The notes under the pieces: generated by a model
Database searches by the model: none
What the model was told of the DNA's origin: nothing
What the model saw: the letters and a program-made list of their open reading frames with translations, nothing else
Shown: positions 31,344-42,070 of the stretch, one piece after another
How the letters are laid out: each line of letters starts with the position of its first letter
Numbering within the stretch: position 1 is the stretch's first letter
Assembly (NCBI GenBank): GCA_022539475.1
Contig: VCMS01000012.1
Coordinates: 496,001-560,000 of the forward strand
Direction of reading: 5' to 3'
Length of the DNA: 64,000 bases
From: Gracilaria domingensis
Lineage: Eukaryota; Rhodophyta; Florideophyceae; Gracilariales; Gracilariaceae
Position numbers and translations under genes: made by a program

Positions 31344-32303
31344 TTGAACATGAGCATGCTAACTTCTCATCGCGTTAATGCTGATAGCGCCATGCAGTCA
31401 GAGCGTCGCTCGGTCCTGTCACAATTTCTTCAAGCTTCCAACCATTCGAGAAGAGAATCTCATCATCATTCTGGACCGGTAAGGGCGACTGGTGGTGATG
31501 CTCTCGATCGAGCCATACTACTGGCCAATTCTGTCATGATTCCAACGGCGTCGATGAAGAGGAGATTGTGAGAATCTGATAGTTCTGGCGTTCCAACAGG
31601 TACCACTGTCTCCGCAAGGGCTCTTTTCAATCGTTTGTATCAGGAAAAGCTGGGACGCAACTCTGAGTCCATTGAAGTTGACTTTCAGATCTATTTCAAT
31701 ATGTCTAACTCAATCAAAGCTGATATGCGATCATTTATGTATCATCGCCCGAGTATCAAACGAAGAGCTCACACCTACAGCTATGTGAAGAAAGAGTATC
31801 CTGGTCAGATTATCCAGCTTAAGCGCAAGCTAATGGAAACCTACCCGGTTCTTGCTGCCGCACAAAGAGGATGGGTGCTGAAGTATTTATTGAAAGAGAC
31901 TATTCAGCGCGACAGGAAGGCAGAAGTAGAGGCAAGGAAGCGAGAAGAGCGTAAGAGCAGCGCCGTGGCTATCAAATCAACCCCTGCTGCTTCCAGACGT
32001 GTCTTACATCCGTGCCCGGCTTCAGAAGTTAACAAGTCGCCCGTGCATGGAGATGGAATCGAGCCAGAGCGTTCTCCTTGCGGTGCAATCACTTCCATGG
32101 GTATTATTTCTGATCAATATGAACATGCTGAGCACGGTTCAGGACTCTTGAACAGTATGCTGGATCGCGGAAATGCTGGAGATGTTGGGAATGATGAAGA
32201 GTATGTACCCAAAATCGAACATGGCAATCATGAAGATTCTGAGAAGAACAATGCAAGTGACGCTCACGAAATAGAGCAGCTGCAAGAAGCTTCTGATGGT
32301 TAG
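31344..32303 (+). pseudogene. Unknown ORF of about 320 codons, one in-frame TGA
   Basis: 31344-31571 and 31635-32303 share one frame, broken only by TGA at 31569. Composition looks coding: SERRSVLSQFLQASNHS, then RALFNRLYQEKLGRN, a DFQIYFNMSNSIKADMRSFMYHRPS segment, a basic helix LKRKLMETYPVLAAAQRGWVLKYLLKE, a long Lys/Arg/Glu coiled-coil-like run (QRDRKAEVEARKREER) and an acidic C-terminus. Downstream (32340-32540) the neighbouring sequence still reads as GRVNEILRSSGVADASDEEHSSE with stops around it, so the gene may have been longer or spliced (a GTTAGT...CCAG interval at 32300-32345 is possible). No family recognised. Confidence 0.35.
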
Positions 32304-32540
32304 TCCAGCGCATTTAATCAGTGTGTGCAACCTGCCAGGCCGGGTATGGTAGGAAAGAGAGTCCCACGCCGCGTTAGTATCACCTGAGTTCAGAAGAGTT
32401 CTGATAAAGGAGGTTCGAACTCATGCGCACGTAAAGCAGGTCGGGTGAATGAAATTCTTCGCAGTTCAGGTGTCGCCGATGCAAGTGATGAGGAGCATAG
32501 TTCTGAACCAGGTCCCGTCACAAAATAAGCCAAAGAAGCC

Positions 32541-33607
32541 AAGAAAGGCACTTAAGCGAAGGTTCTTATCTCGTAATAGTCGTTCTGATAACGGCGCTGA
32601 CATTCAGGGTCATGGAAAGCTTCCACAACGTAGGGCTGGTATCTTTTTCGAGTTCCATAAGCGTCATCGGAAGAATTCAAACAAGTCGAGCGGTACAACT
32701 TGTAGGAACCTGTCTAAAGAGTGAAGGGCAGGTAGTCTCCACTTCTCCTTCAACTCTTTGAGAATCACTGAGGTACGATTGAAATACAGGTGGTGGCTGC
32801 AGAAATGGTTCTCATCTAGTTGGTGTGGTAGAAGACCGCGTAGGGACGTTTCCAAGTGTCACTATCCTTCTCTTCAGATATGAACCGCTCCCACAACGAT
32901 TCTAGTCGGTAGTGTGGATCTAGCCATTGATCCTTTCTCGCTATTTTAGTGAATGAAGGACCATGTGATGGGCCTTCTACGTACTGAAATTGGATACGGT
33001 AGGGTGTTTACCTGGTAGCTTAGCGTATCTGCATTAGCACTCAATAGAAACTATTCATGGCTAAGCACTGAACACAATCTGACCAGATATAAGTATAAAT
33101 TAGTCCTTTTCTCGAACCTGGTTGAGGTCTTGTTCGTACATACTTCGATCAAATTTATGTGACAATCACGTCCACCTAGAGTACTGGATCATTACTCAGA
33201 TTCGTGCAACCTAAACTACTTGCATTTGTCTTCTCTCGTTCTAAACCGCGAACCACCCAGGGCATATGCGTGGGACAATGTTGGCTACATTTCTATGTGA
33301 TATGGGGCATCCAAAGTGACCATCATATGTCTGAGAGTTCCTTCAAAGTACAGTAGTCAGGCAACTATTGGGCATCAATTGGATTGATTTAAGGTCTCCG
33401 TAAGCGGAATTCCATTCTTCTTTCAAATCGCTCATGCGAACATATATGGTCCATGTATGGGCCAGAATTAGGCATTCTGAATAGGGCCTTTTCTCATCCA
33501 GCGGCCATATTCCGGCCTTATGTGCCACATGTTTTACACTTCTTCTCAAGTTTTATTTGGGAACATATTTCGGTCATATATGGGCCATGACCGGGAAACT
33601 CGAAAAG
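32541..33607. other. Spacer without recognisable gene
   Basis: AT-rich. Short frames only. Several GGCC-centred ATATGG/CCATAT words occur at 33440-33590, similar in flavour to the minisatellite at 38.54 kb but not tandem. Confidence 0.4.
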
Positions 33608-34313
33608 TTAACAGGGGACATTGTTCTGCTTCGGTTGCATGAGCTCGTTCAAAAGTATGTTTCTGACGTCTACATTTATTGAGTAAAGCTCTTGAACAAG
33701 TACTTCAGTTTTGTATATGGAAGGAAACTCTGCACTTGCGACACTTGCGACGCAAACAAAAGTTGTCTTCTCCTGGTGGTCCAAAATTGCTATTACCTCC
33801 TCCAGACCTTTCCTTGCAGGTGCCTGCTGTTCTTCAAGTTGCTGTATCTTTTCCAGAATCAAAGGATCTACACCAGTAAACATAGACATCAAAGAATTGA
33901 ATCGTTTCCGCATTTCGTCCAACTTGGAAAGTGCTTTGTCTGCTCCTTGCGGAAACCAAAGAAACCGATGTTTATGACTTGCTCGTGCAGTATCAAAGAC
34001 AAACACATCAAATTCCATACACTGTGCAAGCTTCGATACCTGTGAGGTCGAAACGGCTTTCGTCAACTCCAGGCTCTGAAGACAACATCTGTTGAACGGT
34101 ATCAATGCGCAGAGAACTAGACAAACCTGGTTCTTCGGAAAGAGCTTCAGAAGCCTCTACAACTTTGGCGAGAAAGATTTGCGCTGCCTCCGTTGCATCA
34201 ACTTCCAAAGCGTATAGTTTACTGTATGCTTCAATTTTGGTGGGGTCTATACCGCCGGATGTTTTCTGTCTTTTGGCTTTGCAAGCAGCATCTACTTGTT
34301 CAGAATTTGACAT
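33608..34313 (-). pseudogene. Unknown helical protein, about 235 codons in two frames
   Basis: A minus-strand frame from ATG at 34313 (MSNSEQVDAACKAKRQKTSGG, then ALEVDATEAAQIFLAKVVEASEAL) ends at 34008. A second frame (34105-33608) continues with SKLAQCMEFDVFVFDTARASHKH, LDEMRKRFNSLMSMFTGVDP and LEKIQQLEEQQAPARKGLEEV. The two overlap near 34.05 kb and read as one protein with a single frame change. The product is Ala/Glu/Lys-rich, with a coiled-coil-like segment, a KRQK cluster that could be a nuclear signal and no recognised catalytic motif. Immediately upstream, on the plus strand, a frame at 34320-34539 also looks coding. Confidence 0.35.
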
Positions 34314-34319
34314 AGATTC

Positions 34320-34539
34320 AAAAATTCGTTATACAGCACGAGCATCATCCATATTAGCGGACACAGACGAAATCGGTGGAGCACATCGTTCAATGAAAGC
34401 CAATCTTTGCGGATCAATACAAAACGCAAACAACTTTTTGGCACAATTAAGTGACGAATGGATACATCATGAGCCCAGAGAACTTACCAAAGCACTCTTC
34501 AAAGATGTGGTTAATATAAAACACATTTCGTTCCTCTAA
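34320..34539 (+). CDS. Possible short ORF or exon, unknown
   Basis: The plus frame reads SKIRYTARASSILADTDEIGGAHRSM, then ANNFLAQLSDEWIHHEPRELTKALFKDVV and a stop at 34539. The upstream part of this open frame (from 34105) is antisense to the minus-strand protein and is probably not real. Composition is balanced and helical, hence the entry, but there is no start codon in good context and no recognised family. Confidence 0.2.
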
Positions 34540-34659
34540 ATTTCTCGGCACGACCCACATCATCATTGAGTAACGAAAGTTTTATGGAGCTGTTTCCCGT
34601 AGTAAACGTTGCGTCTTCCCTATTGCCGCCACGATTCGATACACGCTCAGTGATCACAT

Positions 34660-35803
34660 TCATGGTTCGAGATATGGACTCACTCGCAGTATTTGCCGTC
34701 GTGGACTTCCTGCCACACTAGTCCGTGCTACCGCTGAGTGGCGACCATTTACTGATCTCCCATTTCTTTTCGACGACACTGCACTATTGCGACCGTGATG
34801 CACTCCGATTAAATTCGTATTCAACAACGACAACCCGGAGTTTGGATGGCCGTTGATGTGCAACCAGTTCGTAAAGTACACAGCCACCGTGGCCATCGCT
34901 GCTCTGGCAGTAGCCTGTGCGTTAACGTAATCAACGGGCATGCATCCGCGAGACGTAGAGTACGGCGGATGTCTGGCATGTTGTCGCGACGGGGCATACA
35001 TTCCATACGGATAAGCGTTCTGCGGCTGTGTACTCGCAGAAACTGGTCGAGCGCGTTGTAGTAGCGATGAGTGCATAGCGGAGGAAGCGCTGTTGGTAGA
35101 CGAGTACAAGTGTTTAAAACAAGAGAACAGCAGCGAAGGAGAGTCCCTATACGGAGAGAAGCGTGTTGGATATTACATGGCTTTCGAAGAGGAGTACATG
35201 AGAATGAGGTCGTCTGGAGATTCGAAATGAAACCTATCAGGAGAGTGCGATGAAAGATAGGAAAAAAATGGTAGTTTCGACCTCATACGAATTCTTTCTG
35301 AAAGAGTGTGTCGGGCTCCATTGCTGAGGTCGCGTAGCAGGCTTATAGAAAAGTGGACAGGAATGATGAGCGGCTGCCACAGCAGCAGCTACGGAGGCTG
35401 CAACGGCAGCAGCAGCGGCGCCAGGAGAATTTTTAGAATGATGGTACGGCAAGGTGTAGGATGCATAAGGCGAATGAGAGGATGAAACTTCATAAGGAGG
35501 ATTCGCTATGCTCGGGTACACATCCGGTGATGGTGCGACGTATTCATCATCGAGTGAAAGATCAGACAGGGACAGCTTCCATAACGGTGTCGAAGAATCC
35601 GAGACAAGCGGCGTAGAAGGATTTGGGGGCAAAGAAGTAGGAGGTGTGGCGAACGTAAGAAGAAAACAAGAGTCTTGCGGGCATGGTGGGGCTTGTGTCC
35701 TGCGTGTATCGTGCGAAGAGACTCTACACTGCGTAGACGGCCCGTGTTCAAGCAGCTGTCCGGCATGCTAGCGGGCTTTCGCGGCGGCATCTGAGCTGCC
35801 TTG
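34660..35803 (-). CDS. Candidate spliced gene for a disordered Ser/Pro/Ala-rich protein
   Basis: The minus strand starts MPPRKPASMPDS near 35803 and, after a frame change near 35.70 kb, runs through PPNPSTPLVSDSSTPLWKLSLSDLSLDDEYVAPSPDVYPS, a Ser/Tyr/His segment, a poly-Ala stretch (35390-35430) and THSFRKNSYE. A GTCGAA site at about 35277 and a pyrimidine-rich ACCAACAG at about 35095 could bound a 180-bp intron. Beyond it the frame resumes: SASSAMHSSLLQRARPVSASTQPQNAYPYGMYAPSRQ and DYVNAQATARAAMATVAVYF, ending 34660. No domain is recognised. Low complexity fits a regulatory or scaffold protein. Splice sites and frame are by eye only. Confidence 0.35.
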
Positions 35804-35835
35804 TGCAGCTGCGGGTGCAAGTACACCGATTGCAA

Positions 35836-36127
35836 GTGAAAGGATGTAAAAGTGAATCAGAAGCATCGGGGGCAGACTTCGGGCAGCAGAGTATACTACA
35901 CGAAACCACCTATAAAGCATTTACTCTCCGCTAACTGTAGTAGATCTTCCAGATTGATCCTTATTCTTCTTCTCACCTCCCCTCTTTTCCATTTCCTTTT
36001 CTCTTAGCCCACGCTCCATACGTATTTTGTTTCGTTTCCTACGTTTCGCAAAATCCGCTTCAGACCTATTCCCTAGGAGAATCATGTTTTGTTCGAGAGT
36101 GCACGGGTTTATTTGGTAAATTGGTGT
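35836..36127. other. Spacer; possible promoter side of the minus-strand candidate gene
   Basis: No ORF. Pyrimidine-rich DNA (35950-36020) with TCTTCTTCTC-like runs. No convincing TATA box or other element could be assigned. Confidence 0.3.
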
Positions 36128-36544
36128 TCATTTACGGGCTGTGCAAAACACGCGCACGGGGTAGATTGCAATTTGGACCACCCAATGTTCTAAATAAACC
36201 CGTGCACGCCCCGTATTTTCCCTTATGATTCTACTAGGAATATTTTCATGGCGGCAACGGCTTTTGCGATTAACATAATCCAGCGCTTGCTTCATTGTTT
36301 TAGTATCAATGGGTTTGCGACAATTTGGGCAGCATTTGCTGATCAGAGTTGTAATTTTCAGTACTTTTCTAACATTCCGTCCTCTAACCATTTCATACCG
36401 AGTTTTGCGAGAAGAATTTCGTTTGGGAGACATGAGCGAAATACGTGGATAATGAAAGACGTGTTGGGCGTCAAATTGGATGACGTTTCCTGGTAAATCC
36501 TGGAGGCAGATAACGCATTCTTCTGGATGAGTAAAATATACCAA
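36128..36544 (-). CDS. RING-finger-like ORF, 138 aa, zinc ligands partly lost
   Basis: The frame starts MVYFTHPEECVICLQDLPGNVIQF, where CVIC is the first Cys pair of a RING-H2 finger. The middle, which should read C.H.FH..C, reads AQHVFHYPRI, so the two His are kept and both Cys of this part are lost. The last pair, CCPNCRKPID, is present after a basic insertion of about 40 residues longer than usual. RING proteins act mostly as E3 ubiquitin ligases. With two ligands missing, the fold is doubtful. Downstream residues are basic (KSRCRHENIPSR). Either a degenerate copy of a RING gene or an unusual variant. Confidence 0.5.
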   Translation of the reverse strand: MVYFTHPEECVICLQDLPGNVIQFDAQHVFHYPRISLMSPKRNSSRKTRYEMVRGRNVRKVLKITTLISKCCPNCRKPIDTKTMKQALDYVNRKSRCRHENIPSRIIRENTGRARVYLEHWVVQIAIYPVRVFCTARK

Positions 36545-36678
36545 ATTGATTTGAATAATATGAAATTAGCAATCAAACGAAAGTCAGACAACGTTTGGTG
36601 AGAAACGACAAGTACCACCTTAGCAATTACTGCTTAGGACAAGACAGGATGGCTGCTGTGAGCACTACGTACTAAGGA

Positions 36679-37035
36679 TTAGAAATATGTGATGACTCTA
36701 GAATCTAGTTGATTTAGAGTATCACTGTATCCTTTGAGTAGTATACAGCATGAGGGTTTGTCACAAACGTAACAACATTCAAAACTCTGTTTCAAGCGAA
36801 AATCCCTCACGCGTAGGCCTTTGTAAGGGGGTGCATTTGCCAACCAGAACCATCGCGTTTGATCACGTGTGAAGGAGAGGCAAAATTCAAGCAGGAAGCT
36901 ACGCTGAGCACGGTACAGATTGCAGAAAATGTTGTAGGTAACTAAAGTATTTAACTCAACACAAGGGCACAGCGGCGGCTCTCCGCTCATGTGACGACCA
37001 TATTGCGACGCGATGTACCCTTTTATGCTGATCAA
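36679..37035 (-). CDS. Hypothetical Cys-containing ORF, 118 aa
   Basis: The minus frame MISIKGYIASQYGRHMSGEPP contains CPCVELNT and, near the end, CCYVCDKPSCCILL. The paired Cys could bind metal, but spacing matches no family I know. It lies 135 bp from the RING-like ORF on the same strand. It may be chance or another decayed gene. Confidence 0.2.
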   Translation of the reverse strand: MISIKGYIASQYGRHMSGEPPLCPCVELNTLVTYNIFCNLYRAQRSFLLEFCLSFTRDQTRWFWLANAPPYKGLRVRDFRLKQSFECCYVCDKPSCCILLKGYSDTLNQLDSRVITYF

Positions 37036-38540
37036 GAGCTTACGCGGTTACTTTTGCACACTTCGTGACCGTAAATATAGTAGGCTGCATTATTTTCGGT
37101 AAAACATTTTGAAAGAAGAGGACCAGTTATACTGTGGCCCACAACAAATTATGTACCACGTTATATATGTTACAGACATAGGTAATGTGGGCCAAATTAT
37201 ATAGAAAGATATTTTATAATTTAGGTTCGCACCATTAAAGTTTTAATTGAAAAAGTGAACTTGGGAAAAGTTCCATTCTATAGTAGGAATGTATTTCGTT
37301 TTGTGATGATAGAAATAACTAAAACATTTTTTCAGTGCACCTAGGGGGACTATGACTTTTTGTCTGTTTAACATTAATTTGAAGAGCTTTTCAATAATAC
37401 AGTGACAAATTATTAACTTTCACCGCATCTCTGAAACTCTTTTTAAAGTAGCCCACACTAATCTGTTACCACATAATTGTTGAGCTCACTTTATTTACGG
37501 TAACTGGGTGGACGTGTATAGGGTCCAAATTCTACCGTATATCTTTCACGAGAAGGTCACGCATAGGACTTTTGAAAGACGGTTCAGCTGTGACTCAGAA
37601 CCTTCCCGTGTGACCCTGTTTGCAGTTTTGGCAAAAGGAAAGCCAGGCGCCACAGTGAGAGAGGTGCTTGCTGCGAACAATGGTTGCAAGTCACTACAAA
37701 TTTCTCGAGAGGCACGAGTCCTGTCCGGTCTTGTTGAATACATCGTTTAAAGGCTACAGGGCCTACCTTCAGAACCGCCTAGCTTCAAAAAGCGGGAAGC
37801 GCTTGTGCGCATATGAGAGAGGCTCTCACCTTAAAATGTGTAGCATACGTGGCCGGTCTTTCAAAAATGCGAACAACATGTAATCAAAAAAAGTTCAAGT
37901 GCTCATCTTCTACGCATTATTGGTAGTTTTCACCTACTGTGAATGGAGATTCTCCAAAACGGACCAGCCGTCAATCTTGAAACGGCTTCGTTAACACTAT
38001 GAAGCTACTAAACATTTCAGACGCCAAGCTTTCATCCAAAGTCAAGCCTTCGTCTTCGTTGGAATCATCAGGTCATGCAGTCGAAGAGACAGTTCCCTGT
38101 AGTACAGGAGACTTCTTTGGAATCTGGAAGCACAAAACACGACGAAGACACACATCGCATGGCTACGCAGCGGGTGCTACAAATGTACTCCTTCTATCGT
38201 CTTTAAACGAGCTTTCTTTTTCGGGCTAAGCGTTCTAGTGCAAATCTCATTGTTTCTTGGGACATTACCGAAGTGTTTGATCGAGAAGCGAAACAATGTG
38301 TTTCGTGTCCTAGAGATGAAACGCGGCATTGCATCGAAATATTCCAACACTGCCTGAATCAACCGCGTACAATGGGAAAAAAATACTCTGTCTATCGCAA
38401 TGATAACGAGAAAATCAGTCCACTTGACCATCGATTCTGCCAATATATGGACGAACAGTGACAGAAATGATTTTGTTTAGCCGGAACATTTGCGAGACGG
38501 CGAATCTCGCCCAGTATATCAATTTCATATTTGGTAGGTA
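37036..38540. other. AT-rich spacer
   Basis: 37040-37500 is AT-rich without frames. 37508-37750 and 37999-38229 are plus frames of about 80 codons without motifs. Nothing assignable. Confidence 0.45.
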
Positions 38541-38541
38541 T

Positions 38542-38580
38542 GGCCAAAATATGGCCAAAATATGGCCAAACTATGGCCAT
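38542..38580 (+). repeat. Minisatellite with TATGGCCAAA unit
   Basis: Four tandem or near-tandem units of about 10 bp: GGTATGGCCAAA-ATATGGCCAAA-ATATGGCCAAA-CTATGGCCATC. Unit identity is high in the middle. No coding context. Confidence 0.8.
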
Positions 38581-38907
38581 CTACGAAAACATAAATTAAT
38601 CCCTGCCATATGTTGCACGTTCCCACAAAATTTTGGGCTAAACGCCATCACATCGGTCGCTTTTCCGTCCTATTTGGGCCAGATTTGATATTCATGGGGA
38701 TTACTTGTGTTGGTTGTCTTCTTTGCCAGTTTTTGAACATCTACTCACGCGATTCTGTCAACATTTCAACTTGGCATTGATTCATGCATAGATATCAAGG
38801 TTCTTACACTGCTCATTCAAGCTCAACAACGTACTTGCGCTGAAGAATCCCTTTTTATCTGGTGGGCGGGGCAGATGAGGCAGATATATGGGCAAGTAGA
38901 AGAAAAA

Positions 38908-40503
38908 ATGGCTTCAAAGTCTGACTCATTGTGCGACAGCATGGGTCGAAAGCCTCTGTTTACTTTTAGTTCTGATTTGGAGCCGGAAGAATCCGAAAAT
39001 GTACCTAGTTCTCCAACTTAAGCCAATTCTTTCGCGGACCAACCTGGAGAAGCCGAACGTCTTCCTTGGAGGCAACGTGTAACCCTAGAGAATCCTCCAT
39101 CCACACACAGAGAATTTCTCCGCGCCAGATTGACTCTGTACGATATCGTTTGAAGTTGCTGCTTGTCGAGCCCCGCAAAAAGATGCCGAAACAAAGAGCG
39201 GAAGGAGTACTCATCTGTGGGTCCAAACGTCGACGCTCTACCTCGTATATCAAGAAGCGAACTGGTTTGTCTCGTGAAGAAGCCTTGACGGCGATGATAG
39301 GCCAAGTGTTGGTCTTGGATGGAAGTTTCTTCGACAGTCGAGGAGGACGAATGGAAGGAACCGCCAAGAAGCAGAAGGAAAATGTTGTTTACAGTGGTCT
39401 AAAGCTTTCTACTAAGAACTGTGAGGATATCGAAACAGTTTGTGACTTAAATTTTGGCTGCATGCTTGTGTTTTGAAGGAAAACGTGAACAGCATTTGAT
39501 GCTTTGCGTTTTACCGCTGGGCAGTACTAGAGATTTTCCATCGCTATTGACCTGGTTAATCGCAACGAAGCGTAGAAGAAGAATGCTGTGTTCCATTCTT
39601 CGGATGAGGAAGAAGCTGTGAAGCTTTTTTGAACCATTTTACACTGACATCGTCTCCGTACACAGTGGTGGGAAAGTGCAAAAATATTCACATGGTGGTT
39701 TGTGTTGGGAAGCCGCATGTTGACGAAGAATTTTGCGGAAGTCTAGAAGATGTTGAAGAACTGTTGCGTGGCACTACAGCTTTTGCAAAACCTTGTGATT
39801 GCCGTAACTGACGTCGTCAGCGCCTACTCGATATCTCTACGAAAAACCGCAGCTTGCTGTTTGGTGCGGATTTTCGAAACGCACTTTCGATTGCTACTCA
39901 TGCGTTGAGGGACATAGTGAGCACGTATCAGTTTGACGACGCGAAAGAGAATGGCGTGTTTGCTCGTAGATTGGATGGCTGTGAAGATCTTGTTCAGAAA
40001 TGGTGTATCAATTTCTTGGTGGGAATTGTGTTTGCAGCAGGGGAACAGCGACCTTTCGCTATTTCAACATTGCAAGTTCCGACAAACTATGAACTCAATC
40101 GTACAGAGAGGACAAAATTTGGAGATTTCTTCAGCCTCAGATGTGACTGCGAAAAAACGGAGAGAAGCGCTAATTTTCCGCTTGTGATGTTCCCTATCAG
40201 CATGAACCCCATGTATTTCGCGCGTATTTGCGAGATAAGCATAACTTCATCGATGATGGTTTCGATATCAGACTTTTTCTGTACTCCAGAGACGGGACTG
40301 CATTGGAATCAAGGCAGATAACGACTTCGATAACGGCTTTTATGACTTCGATGGTGCACGCGTTTCGTAGCAAAGTCGTCGGTATTGATTTGTCGCTAGA
40401 CAACTTTCTAGAGTTGCTGGTGAACAAGAAGAACTGTAGCCTGGACCACATTTTGGCCGCGTACGTCCATATAATTCGAGCAGACTGTAACAAAGTAGTC
40501 TAA
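38908..40503 (+). pseudogene. Unknown decayed multi-frame ORF, possibly a transposon
   Basis: Several consecutive plus-strand frames look like one broken gene. It starts at 38908 with MASKSDSLCDSMGRKPLFTFSSDLEPEESE, an acidic N-terminus. After a stop it continues FADQPGEAERLPWRQRVTLENPPSTHREF. It then shifts to SYIKKRTGLSREEALTAMIGQVLVLDGSFF (39.2 kb), then 39629-39811, then 39854-40321 (FRNALSIATHALRDIVSTYQFDDAKENG and RNALSI-type helices), and 40228-40503 (SKVVGIDLSLDNFLELLVNKKN). No known domain could be named. The dispersed repeat R1 follows immediately, which suggests a mobile element whose end is R1. Confidence 0.3.
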
Positions 40504-40515
40504 CTTGCTTGCTAT

Positions 40516-40763
40516 CCCTAGCAAAACCCATTGTCATTGATTAATCATGCGACGGTAAATGAAATTGATGCCTTTCAATAAAATGTGAGGGCACTTTCGA
40601 GGAATTTAATTTTTTCAAAAAATCACACTCATGGAAATGTCAGTGAAACAAAAACTTACTTATTTTTCAATGACGTTGGTCGTGTTACCTTACTACTCTA
40701 GTCATCTTGTCCGCAAGTGTACTGAAAACCCTTTTAGTTTCCCCTTAACGAGTTTTGCCTGGG
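40516..40763 (+). repeat. Dispersed repeat R1, copy 2
   Basis: Partner of 30182-30438 in the same orientation, with the same ordered blocks. It lies directly after the unknown multi-frame ORF. A 26-codon plus frame starting 40766 (MEHFLVIMQ, then an almost purely Asp/Glu tail) follows and could be a chance product of a GA-rich tract. Confidence 0.65.
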
Positions 40764-40846
40764 TATGGAACACTTCTTAGTCATAATGCAGGAGAATGAA
40801 GATGACTCTGAAGATGAAGACGAAGAGGAAGAGACAGATGATTAAC

Positions 40847-41407
40847 TTATAATCATTCATGTTCATTTTAGGGAAATCAAAGGATGTTGTGATGGAGGCG
40901 CATTTTTGATTTTCCTGGAGTACAAACATGGGCTCGTGCGATATGGAAATGCTATCAGATGCCACAACTGTGCTCGACTTTCTGCAGCGGGCTCATGTGG
41001 AGGCAGCCCATTACCGATCTTTTCACACGCTTTGTCTTCCAGAGCTTCCCATTACGCTTATTGCCATCGCTGTATTAATTCACTGCATGACATGTTGCGA
41101 TTTGAATGATTTTCAGTCTTGTAGAAGCAAATTTTCGGAAAGCCGTTGACCAAATCGAAGGCCTGAAAATATTCTGGGCAACTCTGTGCAAGATTTCTTC
41201 CCAGTCCGCACTGCAGTTGCCACGAACTTAAAGATTTCAGCAATAGTGCCCCCTTCGATGAGTCTTCAATACGGTTATTGCCACATTGTTATTTTCTCGC
41301 CTTGAGTAGTTTCTTCTATACTGTATTCAAAATGACGCTGGCCGTCTCTTTCGGTGTAACAATTAGGATTTTCGCGCAAGCTTAGGGTAAACTGGCTGCT
41401 CTAAGGC
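40847..41407. other. Spacer without recognisable gene
   Basis: Short overlapping frames only. Nothing assignable. Confidence 0.4.
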
Positions 41408-41530
41408 GTGAATCGCTCGACCACGAGCGGAAGCATCATTGTACTTGGCACAAGCAACCTGCGAGACCAACTAGACGACGCGCTAGTTGAGCGCTGCTAC
41501 CTGGTCGTGAAGCTGCAGAAACCACGGCGT
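41408..41530 (+). pseudogene. AAA+ ATPase sensor-1 region fragment (TRIP13/PCH2-like signature)
   Basis: The plus frame reads SGSIIVLGTSNLRDQLDDALVERCYLVVKLQKP. This matches the AAA+ pattern hydrophobic strand - sensor-1 Asn (TSN) - D..A...R (arginine finger region). TSN with D.A.V.R is closest in form to the TRIP13/PCH2 branch (usual LTTSN...ID.AFVDRAD), which remodels HORMA proteins. Walker A and B are not found upstream. Beyond 41530 the frame turns into Gly/Arg-rich GC-rich DNA. It is a short remnant at best, and a chance match is possible. Confidence 0.4.
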
Positions 41531-42070
41531 GCTGCTGGTGGTGGCGGTAAGCGAGCTACCTCGGCTACAGCTAGTCTGCAACGGGAGCTACGCAGAGTGC
41601 GAAGGCCGGTTGCAGCAAAGTGAGCCGGCGACCGAATCGAGAGATAGCGATGGCGGTGGCGTCTCTGACGAAGACGAGCGTTGGCGCCAGCATGCTGTTG
41701 CGACGTGCAGGCGCGTTGAATTGCTCATACTGGTGACGGTGCCGAGCAATTGACTACCAACGAGGGCTTCGAGCTCGCGCGCTGCGTGACAGCTTCGGCA
41801 GCGCTGTCAGAACGCGACGCGTGCCACGCAGCTACGTGCCGCGCTCACCCGCGTCGATTAATAATCGCCCTTTAGCGAGCCGCATCGTCATCGTAAGATA
41901 CGAATACTGCGGCGCCGTCGCGCTCTCGCCATTTTGGGGATGAATGAACACGTGGCTTTATTCACCCAGTTTGGAAAATAGGTTACCGACGGTACAGGGC
42001 GAGCACCGCGTTGGATTTTTCTGTGTCTAACCCGCCGCAATTGGCACCCCGTGCACGATCAGTGGATGAA
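41531..42070. other. GC-rich spacer
   Basis: Frames remain open to 41753 in two phases with Ser/Asp/Glu- and Arg-rich translations but without motif. 41760-42000 shows nothing. Confidence 0.4.
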
